The notes under the pieces were generated by a model. It ran no database searches, was not told the DNA's origin, and saw nothing but the letters and a program-made list of their open reading frames with translations. The position numbers were made by a program, and so were the translations under genes. Source: Rhodobacteraceae bacterium KLH11 (GTDB taxonomy: Bacteria; Pseudomonadota; Alphaproteobacteria; Rhodobacterales; Rhodobacteraceae). Taken from it: 64,000 nt of DNA. The stretch spans positions 48,263 to 112,262 of the forward strand of contig DS999532.1 of assembly GCA_000158135.1 (NCBI GenBank). Reading direction: 5' to 3'. Positions within the stretch are counted from its first letter, which is position 1. Each line of letters begins with the position of its first letter. Shown here one piece after another: positions 53,784 to 62,388 of the stretch.

Positions 53784-54522
53784 ATGTCGGACGAGGAATG
53801 GGCGTTCTTTGAACAGTTCATCTCGGCTGTCCGCGCCCCGAATGGGCGCAAACCGATCAACCACCGCCTTGTTCTTGATGGGATTTTCCGGATTGCCCGC
53901 ACTGGTGCCCCATAGAAGGACCTTCCCGAGGAGTTCGGCAAATGGTCCAGCGTCTACTGGCAGTTCCGGCGCTAGACGCTGGCGGGGTTATGGGAGGATA
54001 TCATGGACACCCTGAACCAAAGCGGGACTGTGCCGGACGCCCTGCAAATGATCGACAGCACTGTAATCCGCACCCACCATCAGGCAGCGGGCGCTAAAGG
54101 GGGACTCCGCGACAAGGGTTCGGCCGTTCAAAGGGCGGTTCTACGAACAAGATCCACCTCCGCGTCAATGCAGCAGGCCTGCCAATGAGAACCGAGATCA
54201 CGCCAGGGCAGACATCCGACTATCTGGGCTCGACCTTGTCATGGCCGACAACTTGCCCGAGCCAAGCGTCTTGTTGGGAGACAGAGGCTATGATGCTGAC
54301 AGCATTTGCAAAAAGATAGATGCGCGGAGCGTGTTCACCCAAATCCCGATGCGCAGATCACGAAAGATACGCAGCGGCGTCGACCATTCGCTGTATTCTC
54401 TGCCCAACTTGGTCGAGCGGTGCTTCAACAAGCTCAAGAACGCCCGCCGCGTCGCCATTCGCTACGACAAAACGACCGAGAGCTTCCTAGTCACCTGGAA
54501 CTGTAATTCGTATCATTTTTGA
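53784..54522 (+). pseudogene. IS5-family transposase remnant, several frameshifts
   Basis: Pieces in three frames give an IS5 transposase: SDEEWAFFEQFISAVRAPNG with an in-frame stop after RIARTGAP, then DTLNQSGTVPDALQMIDSTV and IRTHHQAAGAKGG, then LGDRGYDADSICKKIDAR and LPNLVERCFNKLKNARRVAI. D and E of the catalytic triad are present but the frame is broken at least twice. Confidence 0.85.
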
Positions 54523-54545
54523 GCTGAACTTCGGGAGATGATGCA

Positions 54546-55630
54546 ATGGCAGGGCGTGTGGCTGATGTGGTGGTGCTGAGCGAAGACGAGCGCCATTTTC
54601 TCGAAGGTCAGGTTCGGCGGCACAAAGCGCCACATTCGCTGTCGGACCGGTGCCGAATGATCCTGCTCTGCGCCGATGGATTGCCGAGCAAGGAAGTTGC
54701 GGCACAACTTGGCGTGCATGAGCACACGGTCGGCAAATGGAGGCTGCGCTTCGTACGGGACCGGATCGAAGGTTTCACCGACGAATACCGCCCCGGTCGC
54801 CCACGAACGGTGTCCGACGAACAGGTCGCTGAGGTGGTCGAGCGCTCGCTGAACACCACGCCAAAGGATGCGACCCATTGGTCGATCCGCTCGATGGCCG
54901 CTGCGACGGGGCTGCCGCACACCACGATCCGGAGGATATGGACGGCGTTCGGGCTACAGCCACACCGGGCCGAGATCTTCAAGCTGTCCTCCGATCCCCT
55001 CTTTGTGGACAAGGTGCAGGACATCGTCGGGCTGTATATGGCGCCGCCGAACCGGGTTATCATCCTTTGCGTAGACGAAAAATCACAAATCCAGACCCTT
55101 GACCGTGAACAACCCGTCCTTCCTATGGCACCCGGCGTGGCGGAACGGCGCACTCACACCTACATCCGCCACGGCAGAACCTCGCTCTTTGCCGCTCTGG
55201 ATATTGCCACCGGCGCCGTGATCGAGAGGTGCTACAAACGGCACCGGGCAACCGAGTTCCTCGATTTCCTCAAACGGATCGACCGGCAGATGCCTGGGGG
55301 ACCGGAGGTGCACATCGTCATGGACAACAATGCGACACATAAAACCCCGAAGATCAAGGCCTGGCTAGCCCGACGCCCGCACTGGCAGGTCCACTTCACT
55401 CCGACCTCGGCAAGTTGGATCAACTAGGTGGAGCGCTGGTTCGCCGAACTGACGCGCAAGCAGTTGCAGCGGGGCGTCCATCGTTCAACGGCGGAGCCGG
55501 AAGCCGATATGCTGCATTCATTGATGCCCACAATGAAAATCCCAAACCCTACAAATGGGTCAAATCCGCAGACGAAATCCTCACCACGGTAAAACAGTTC
55601 TGCCAGCGAACCCTATGCAGCGAATTTTAG
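54546..55630 (+). pseudogene. IS630-family transposase with nonsense codon and frameshift
   Basis: The first 293 residues are intact: helix-turn-helix (SKEVAAQLGVHEHTVGKWRL), DDE residues in IILCVDEKSQIQTLD and IVMDNNATHKTPKI. At 55425 a TAG replaces the expected glutamine before VERWFAELTRKQ, which holds the catalytic Glu, and a frameshift follows; the normal end DEILTTVKQFCQRTL is in another frame. Confidence 0.88.
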
Positions 55631-55782
55631 ATTCAGGTGACTAGGCTTTATAGACATTACGTCCATCCGCCTATGGGTGCGCCTTTTGTCAACATGACCT
55701 AGAGGCTCCAAATTAAAATTAAAGGGTTATAATGCCAAATCAAACCCACTCTAGGGATCAAGGTTTTTCATGGGTCCGAGTG

Positions 55783-56289
55783 TCATGCTAATTGGTTCAA
55801 TGCGTTCGACCGAAACTCCACATCAGAGTTCTCAGCATACTGGATTGGAGCCAAGCTCAATTGTATCCCCTCGAAGACACGCGAGATAGCTATGCAACAA
55901 GTTTGAAAGTCGAGAGGTAACGCTGCACCAGCATTCCGATTATTGTACAAAAGCCCTGGGCTTTCTAACATGGCGATTATCTGCGGCCCATCAAAAGGCT
56001 CGATAGAATCAACGGAATCAATACAAGTCGCCACTTCCTCCGCAATCGAAATTGCAACTTTTACCGCAGCATCAACATTTTGTGGTGATCTTAGTAATTC
56101 GACAAGAACACTCATCGCTATGACATCAAAAAAATTTGGAACAGATACTACGCGTCCAAATCCGAAGGCGATCTCAGACCCGAAGAATGGCTGTAGAATT
56201 CTCCAAACCGTTTCAACTTGAGCTGCAGGCTTGGAAAGAATCGGAATTATGTCTTCAACAGCGAAGGGAGTTGTGGTCGTGCAGAACAA
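55783..56289 (-). CDS. Hypothetical protein
   Basis: The 168-residue product is hydrophobic-helical without clear membrane spans (FFDVIAMSVLVELLRSPQNV, AVKVAISIAEEVATCIDSVD). No family recognised and no clear ribosome site. AT-rich surroundings. It may be a real accessory gene or a decayed one. Confidence 0.35.
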   Translation of the reverse strand: MFCTTTTPFAVEDIIPILSKPAAQVETVWRILQPFFGSEIAFGFGRVVSVPNFFDVIAMSVLVELLRSPQNVDAAVKVAISIAEEVATCIDSVDSIEPFDGPQIIAMLESPGLLYNNRNAGAALPLDFQTCCIAISRVFEGIQLSLAPIQYAENSDVEFRSNALNQLA

Positions 56290-56541
56290 GTCTAATGCCT
56301 TTCTTTATGGCTGCGACCTTTGTTCATCAAGAATCACAATAGAGAATTAACATTCCAGTCGTCTCATTTATTTCATGCACTACGAGTGTTAATATTTTCA
56401 GTTTTGATTGTGACGAACTGGTTCAGAACCTAGCCAAATGAGCAGGAAACAAGAATTAGGAGAATTTTAACGCGCACCCCTTAGAGATTCCCTGGCTGCA
56501 TTACTGAGACCTTTAGTGCCTGTAGATTGAGAGGGGGAGAT

Positions 56542-57435
56542 TTGAGAATCCTAGCTTTGCTGTTTTGCGCACTTTTAATTCCGTCGCCGGTATCCGCGGA
56601 TCCGATCAAGTCAAGTTTCTTTACCAACGATTTTTTTGGTGATGGATACGACCGTTGGCGTTCAGCCAGTTATACTCTCTTCTTGGGATTTGAGGGCGAG
56701 AAAGCTGGAGGAGTGTCGCACGACTTTCGGGCAAGAGCAGAGATAATATCTCCTTGGGGAGCAAGGACTCAACCGACTGATGACGACAGACCTTATGTTG
56801 GCATGCTAGGTTTCGGAGCATTCGCCAATGACCGATATGGGCATCTAGATTACAACGTTGGTGCTGAAATTTTGTTTGTGGGCGACCAAACAAATGTCGC
56901 AGATTTTCAGCAAGGATTTCACGATACAACAAATATTGCAGGGTACCTGCCGAGAGACATGCCCCATGATCACATTGACGATAAGATCACAGGGATGATT
57001 TCTGCTGAATTTGCCAGGAGTTATACCCTTTCAAACGACTGGGGATTCCGGCCGTTTCTTGCAGTTCAAGCTGGCTACGAAACATTCGGTCGCGTCGGTT
57101 TTGATTTTATCTGGGGGGGGTATTCAGGGGCTGAGCGCTATGTTCGCGACCCCGTTTCAGGATTTCTGCAGCCGTCCTCATCAAGTCGCTCGGTGAGGAT
57201 GAACGACTTGTCATTCTTGGCAGGCGTGGATTACACGTATGTCACACATAGCGATTTTTTCCCAGGATGGTCGGATGTTGAGATGACGAATGATCGAATT
57301 CGTATGCGAGTTGGCATCCAAGCCAGAATTGCAAAAGCATCAGTTTTTTTTGGCCTGACTCATCTTACAAAAGAATTTCATTCGCAGCACGAAGACCAAA
57401 CAATCGGTGTGCTTTCGTTTGAGTTCCCATTCTGA
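56542..57435 (+). CDS. LpxR-like lipid A deacylase family outer-membrane protein
   Basis: The 297-residue protein has a signal peptide (LRILALLFCALLIPSPVSA) and the LpxR/DUF2219 start SSFFTNDFFGDGYDRWRSAS with Asn-Asp and Ser-Tyr-Thr, DDRPYVGMLGFGAF, and a beta-barrel pattern ending EDQTIGVLSFEFPF. LpxR removes the 3'-acyloxyacyl chain from lipid A in the outer membrane. TTG at 56542 with GGGGGAGA upstream is the best start. Catalytic assignments are by eye. Confidence 0.78.
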   Translation: MRILALLFCALLIPSPVSADPIKSSFFTNDFFGDGYDRWRSASYTLFLGFEGEKAGGVSHDFRARAEIISPWGARTQPTDDDRPYVGMLGFGAFANDRYGHLDYNVGAEILFVGDQTNVADFQQGFHDTTNIAGYLPRDMPHDHIDDKITGMISAEFARSYTLSNDWGFRPFLAVQAGYETFGRVGFDFIWGGYSGAERYVRDPVSGFLQPSSSSRSVRMNDLSFLAGVDYTYVTHSDFFPGWSDVEMTNDRIRMRVGIQARIAKASVFFGLTHLTKEFHSQHEDQTIGVLSFEFPF

Positions 57436-57555
57436 CTAGAGAATTTAAGTGAACTTAAAGAAGTTCGATCCACATTACTTACAACTGCATATCTGACTGC
57501 TGCCATTCGCAGCATCTCTAAAGTTCACTGCGCTGGTACAGAAGAGGTATCTATC

Positions 57556-58029
57556 ATGGAGCTAGTTAAACTTGAGACAAATCAATCGCTCGGCCTCAAA
57601 CGGTACACGGCTTGGCGGCGATCAACCTTACTAACGGTTAGTTTAGTGCTTGGAGTTAGCGCAGGTGCTTCGGCGAACGCCAGCGAAAACTTCGATAAGC
57701 TATTATCAAATTTCCTTCGTCCGGAAACTTGCATTGGAAGAATTGACTGGTTTGATGTGGGACTTTCTGATGGAAAGCTTGGCTTTGAGAGAGAATATTT
57801 CGGGGTGTATGAAGAGGCTTGTGCTCGTAGATTCCGTGCTCCCGATAAGCAGGCCTATTTCGAAGCATATAACATTGGCATTCGGTCTTATTGTGATCCT
57901 GACAACATTTACCGGTTGGCTCTTGGTGGCTCAGTCGTAACTACCTCGTGTGAGCAAACTCCAGCATTGAGGGAAGCTGTTCAAAGGGGTTTCGTGGATT
58001 TGAAGAGAAGGAAAGTCGCTGCTAATTGA
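57556..58029 (+). CDS. DUF2799-like secreted protein
   Basis: The 157-residue product has an N-terminal hydrophobic segment (TVSLVLGVSAGASANA) and a C-terminal part like DUF2799 proteins (RIDWFDVGLSDGKLG, VYEEACARRF, YFEAYNIGIRSYCDPDNIY), small envelope proteins with conserved cysteines. Function unknown. A GAGG site lies upstream. Confidence 0.65.
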   Translation: MELVKLETNQSLGLKRYTAWRRSTLLTVSLVLGVSAGASANASENFDKLLSNFLRPETCIGRIDWFDVGLSDGKLGFEREYFGVYEEACARRFRAPDKQAYFEAYNIGIRSYCDPDNIYRLALGGSVVTTSCEQTPALREAVQRGFVDLKRRKVAAN

Positions 58030-58272
58030 TGTTTACATTCAAGTTACGCTAAAGGCGGGTACCCGCATCGGCATTTATGAGATGAAAGTCGACTTTCAGC
58101 GCATATCTGCCGTCTGGGATGTTCAGCGTTGCGAGCGCAGTGAACGACCGCTTGGTGGCCTTCGAGTTTTTTGATCGGATTTGGCAAACACTAACTTCTG
58201 ACCGAAGCCGTAGGTAAGAAGTGTTTGCCAAGCGCTGATGAGCAGCCCTATTTGACGGGTCCTATGTGATTG

Positions 58273-58565
58273 TTAGTACATGATCGTACTGTGTTCCATC
58301 GGGATGATGGTTTCGGGCGCTGGTGGGCGATAACCCAATGCACTGTGTGGTCTCTTAGTATTGTAGTGTTTCCTCCAATCTTCGATGATGATTTCAGCTT
58401 CCCTAAGCGAGTAGAAGATTTCCCCGTTCAACAGCTCACCCCTCATTCGACCGTTGGAGCTTTCGCAATATCCATTCTCCCAAGGCGAGCCTGGCTCAAT
58501 ATAGGCCGTCTTGGCTCCGACAGCCGCAATCCAGTCGCGAACCGCCTCTAAATGGAGTGGCCTCG
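58273..58565 (-). pseudogene. IS3-family transposase C-terminal fragment
   Basis: The minus-strand frame reads VRDWIAAVGAKTAYIEPGSP, WENGYCESSNGRMRGELLNG and HYNTKRPHSALGYRPPAPE, the C-terminal core of an IS407-type OrfB with the DDE glutamate in YCES. It stops at 58273. The N-terminal part is missing. The sequence just beyond (58181-58231) contains an inverted repeat around TTGGCAAACACT that may be the IS end. Confidence 0.88.
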
Positions 58566-58694
58566 CGAAACAAACTGGCGTCAGGGACGGTTTCTCTCAC
58601 AAAATGACTTGAGAGAAGCCGCTCCCAGCGCCTGCCATGAAAATGCTATCGGTGCAATCGTTGCGTCTCAAGACTGCGATATCGCGGCTTACCT

Positions 58695-58762
58695 TCGTCA
58701 CTCACAATGACTTACGGTGGCAAGCTGCGCCCAAGGAATATGGGCCGTGGGTCACGAAAAAA
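58695..58762 (+). pseudogene. Possible IS5 OrfA fragment
   Basis: A short frame reads FVTHNDLRWQAAPKEYGPWV, similar to the NGLRWxxAPKEYGPW segment of IS5 transposases. Too short to classify further. Confidence 0.4.
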
Positions 58763-58768
58763 CTGATA

Positions 58769-60166
58769 CTATCGTTCGCGAAAACTTTCCTGTTTGTATC
58801 TCAGCAATGGGGAGAGCAGGAATTCTATGATGCGGCGCTGGCCGATTTTCACCTCGACGGTGGCGGCCATTCCGGATGTCAGGTTAACCTCTTTGTCGCC
58901 GACCGATATCCTATCTTCCAGAAGGCGTACACGTGCCTGATAGACAAGGCCTTGATTTTCATCCTGAATTGCGTCGGTTGATATGTCTTCCAACACGCCA
59001 TTTAACACGCCGTATGTTGTAAATGGGAAAGCCTCTAACTTGACCTCGACCGGATCGCCGGTTTCCACAAAACCAATGTCCCGATTGAGGAGTTTCGCAT
59101 CAAGCACCAATTCTCCGTCACCCGGAACCACCACCATAAGCGCTTGTGCCGGCTGTACGACACCCCCAACCGTGTGAATGGCCAATTGCTGAACGACACC
59201 GTCAACCGGGCTTTTGAGTTGTTGAAGCTGCCTGCGCTGAGACGCCTTTCTGAGCCCTTCGCTCAACATATCCACCTTGTCTTCTGACGTGGTCAGCTCA
59301 ACGACAATCTGTTCACGGAATTCGGATCTGAGCTGATCAACCTGGCGGTCAATTGCGGCGATTGCGGCCTGCATCTTATCGATCTGTTCGCGCTGTATTT
59401 CAAGGTTTTGTCGCGCGGAAACAAAGCGTTCCTGCAGTTCCAGATAAACAAAACGGGGCGACAGCCCTTTTTCCGACAATTCCTTGCGCGCGGCCAGCTG
59501 TTCTTCGATAAGCGGGAGCGTATCGGTCAGCTTTGCGATCTCCTGAAGCACCACGCCCAGGTCTGCCTCGGCCTCCAGCCGTTGCTGTTTCAGCGTGGCT
59601 TCCTGCGCCTTGTATGCGCCAAGATGGGCATCAATCAGCTGGCGCTGCATCAAACTGGTGGATGCGCTGATGCCATCGGGCAGCTCAAGCTCGATCTCAC
59701 CACTATCCAGATAGCGCAAAAGCGCCTCTCCTCGGGCCTGATCAATACGGGCAACCATCAATTCGTGCCGCGCTTGCTCTTCGTCCGCGCTGGAGGCTGT
59801 CGGATCAAGCGCCACGAGCACATCACCGGCTTTGACCGACTGCCCGTCATTCACAAGGATTTCCCGGACAACACCATAATCCACGGGCTGGATCAGCTTG
59901 ACATGTTCGCGCGGGGCCAGCTTTCCCTGTGCGGTTGCCACCACATCCACACGGCCCAAACTCGCCCAGACCAGTGCAATCAGCATGAAGAGACCAATGG
60001 CCCAGGCAGTCGCCCGGCCCAACGGGGAGGGTGGGCGTTCCATGATCTCAAGGGCTGCTGGCAGAAAGTCTGCATCATCCACTTTCACCAGATTTTTCCG
60101 ACGCTCGCTTTCTTGCCCCCAGCTGGCTTTGATCACATCCCAGTGCCGCAATATCCGATCAAACAT
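58769..60166 (-). CDS. HlyD-family type I secretion adaptor
   Basis: The 465-residue membrane fusion protein has one N-terminal membrane helix (ATAWAIGLFMLIALVWASLG), the first lipoyl half (KLAPREHVKLIQPVDYGVVR, VNDGQSVKAGDVLVALDP), a long coiled coil (QRLEAEADLGVVLQEIAKL, LQERFVSARQNLEIQREQID) and the second half (LKSPVDGVVQQLAIHTVGGV, GMAATVEVKIGQRRIIEFLL). It spans the periplasm between the ABC exporter and TolC. It overlaps the exporter gene by eight bases. Confidence 0.95.
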   Translation of the reverse strand: MFDRILRHWDVIKASWGQESERRKNLVKVDDADFLPAALEIMERPPSPLGRATAWAIGLFMLIALVWASLGRVDVVATAQGKLAPREHVKLIQPVDYGVVREILVNDGQSVKAGDVLVALDPTASSADEEQARHELMVARIDQARGEALLRYLDSGEIELELPDGISASTSLMQRQLIDAHLGAYKAQEATLKQQRLEAEADLGVVLQEIAKLTDTLPLIEEQLAARKELSEKGLSPRFVYLELQERFVSARQNLEIQREQIDKMQAAIAAIDRQVDQLRSEFREQIVVELTTSEDKVDMLSEGLRKASQRRQLQQLKSPVDGVVQQLAIHTVGGVVQPAQALMVVVPGDGELVLDAKLLNRDIGFVETGDPVEVKLEAFPFTTYGVLNGVLEDISTDAIQDENQGLVYQARVRLLEDRISVGDKEVNLTSGMAATVEVKIGQRRIIEFLLSPLLRYKQESFRER

Positions 60167-62339
60167 GGGCTAATCCTCCCACCGCAACTGCAGCAGTTGC
60201 GTTTTCATCAGGTTGGCTTGTCTGGCGTTTGTACAGCTCGGCATAGCGGCCATTCATTGCCAGCAATTGATCATGGGACCCTTCTTCGGTGATCTCGCCA
60301 CGCTCTACGGTGATAATTCTGTTTGCCTGACGCACGGCCGACAGCCGATGTGCAATGATGATTACCGTTCGCCCCTGCGCAATGGTTCTGAGATTGTTCC
60401 GAATGATCTCTTCTGACTCGGCATCCAGCGCGGATGTGGCTTCATCCAAAATCAATATACGGGGGTTGGTGATCAGTGCGCGGGCAATCGCCAGACGTTG
60501 ACGTTGCCCGCCGGAAAGGTTCGCGCCACGTTCTTCTACACGTGTGTCATAACCTTCGGGCAGCTGCAGGATAAACTCATGTGCGCCGGAAAGCTTTGCC
60601 GCGGCCATGACGGACTGCATCGGCAAGGTTGGATCTGACAGGGCAATGTTGTCTCGCACTGTCCGGTTGAACAGCACATTTTCCTGCAGCACGACGCCAA
60701 CCTGACGGCGCAGCCAGGCCGGATCAACCATGGCAAGATCAACCCCATCCACCAGAACCCGGCCACTTTCGGGCACGTACATCCGCTGAACAAGTTTGGT
60801 CAGTGTAGATTTGCCCGAACCCGATGGGCCGACAATACCAAGCACCTCCCCCGGTTTGACGTTCAGGTTTATTCTTCGCAGAATCTCGGGCCCGTCTGCC
60901 CGGTACCGGAAAGTGACCGATTCAAAGTCTATCTTGCCTTCAATCTGTGGCGGATTGGTACGCCCGGGCGCAAAGTCAGGCTCTGCCGGTGTGTTGAGAA
61001 TATCCCCCAGCCGCTGGACGGACACGCGTACCTGCTGGAAGTTCTGCCACATCTGCGCCAGACGCAACACCGGGGACGAGACGCGGCCAGCCAACATATT
61101 GAAAGCCACAAGTTGACCAACGGTCATGTCGCCTGAAATCACCATTTTGGCACCGAAATAAAGGATCAGAGCCATCGAGGCTTTGTTGATGAACTGCACG
61201 ATCTGGGAACCGGTATTGCCCAGCATGTTGGCCTTGAAAGAGGTCGAAACATAACCGGCAAGCTGTTTTTCCCAGCGGCTTTGCATCTGCGGTTCAACGG
61301 CCATTGCCTTGAGCGTTTCCACGCCGGTGATGCTTTCAACCAGAAAGGCCTGATTTTCCGCGCCGCGTTTGAATTTCTCATCCAGCCTGGCCCGCAAGGC
61401 TGGCGTTACCGCGATTGAAACCGCAACATAAAGCGGCAGAGAAATAAGAACGATAACCAGCAGCTGAGGGCTGTAGAGATACATAACCGCCAGAAAGACG
61501 ACGGTGAACAGCAGATCAATCAGCAAGGTCACTGATGAGGATGTCAGAAACTCGCGGATATTTTCCAACTCGCGCACCCGCGAAACACTGTCGCCGACAC
61601 GTCGGTTTTCGAAGTAAGAAAGCGGCAATGCCAGCAGATGTTTGAACAGGCGCGAGCCCAGTTCCACATCAACCCGGTTGGTGGTGTGCGAAAAGATATA
61701 GGTTCGCAAGCCGCCCATGATGACCTCGAAGGCGGACACGACGAGCAGACCAAAGATCATCACGTCAAGCGTAGTAAGCCCTTTGTGAACCAGAACCTTG
61801 TCAATCACGACCTGAAAGAAAATCGGTGTGATCAATGCCAAAATCTGGATAAGCAGTGATGATGCGATCACCTCTCCCAGAAGGCCCCGGTACTTGACCA
61901 GCGCAGGAATAAACCACGTTACGTCAAAGGCGCGGGTCTGACCGGCCAGACTTTCGCGTGTGGTCATCAGCAACAGATCACCCGACCACAAAGCCTCGAA
62001 CTCTTCTACAGGAAGAATCTGAGGCTTTGTGCTCTGGGCTGACTGGATGAGAACCTTGTCCTCGGCCGCCTGTCCGATGAGGAAGAAGGACCCGTCACGT
62101 GCCTTACCGATCGCTGGCAATGGCAGTTTTGCCAGCTTGCCGACCGTTGCCTTCTGCGACCGTGCCTTTACCCCAAGCACCTTGGCCAGCCGTTGCATAT
62201 CCTGCATGCTGACGGCCTGATTGCCCTGACCCAGCTGATGCCTCAGCTGGTCGGGATCAGCAGCCACTTTGAGGAACTTGAGCATTAAAACGAAACAGGC
62301 AAGCCCTGTATCGGATGGGGAACCTTCTACCTCGGCCAT
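60159..62339 (-). CDS. HlyB-type ABC exporter of type I secretion
   Basis: The 726-residue protein has an N-terminal C39-like domain without the catalytic cysteine, a six-helix membrane domain (LLGEVIASSLLIQILALITP), and an ATPase with Walker A GPSGSGKSTLTKLVQRM, signature NLSGGQRQRLAIARAL and Walker B RILILDEATSALDAESEE. The C39-like domain of HlyB types binds unfolded RTX substrates. Stands upstream of hlyD in one operon. Confidence 0.96.
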   Translation of the reverse strand: MAEVEGSPSDTGLACFVLMLKFLKVAADPDQLRHQLGQGNQAVSMQDMQRLAKVLGVKARSQKATVGKLAKLPLPAIGKARDGSFFLIGQAAEDKVLIQSAQSTKPQILPVEEFEALWSGDLLLMTTRESLAGQTRAFDVTWFIPALVKYRGLLGEVIASSLLIQILALITPIFFQVVIDKVLVHKGLTTLDVMIFGLLVVSAFEVIMGGLRTYIFSHTTNRVDVELGSRLFKHLLALPLSYFENRRVGDSVSRVRELENIREFLTSSSVTLLIDLLFTVVFLAVMYLYSPQLLVIVLISLPLYVAVSIAVTPALRARLDEKFKRGAENQAFLVESITGVETLKAMAVEPQMQSRWEKQLAGYVSTSFKANMLGNTGSQIVQFINKASMALILYFGAKMVISGDMTVGQLVAFNMLAGRVSSPVLRLAQMWQNFQQVRVSVQRLGDILNTPAEPDFAPGRTNPPQIEGKIDFESVTFRYRADGPEILRRINLNVKPGEVLGIVGPSGSGKSTLTKLVQRMYVPESGRVLVDGVDLAMVDPAWLRRQVGVVLQENVLFNRTVRDNIALSDPTLPMQSVMAAAKLSGAHEFILQLPEGYDTRVEERGANLSGGQRQRLAIARALITNPRILILDEATSALDAESEEIIRNNLRTIAQGRTVIIIAHRLSAVRQANRIITVERGEITEEGSHDQLLAMNGRYAELYKRQTSQPDENATAAVAVGGLAHV

Positions 62340-62388
62340 GCAGACAACTCCATTACTGTTACTCGTTAGAACACTCAGGTCTGCAAAT

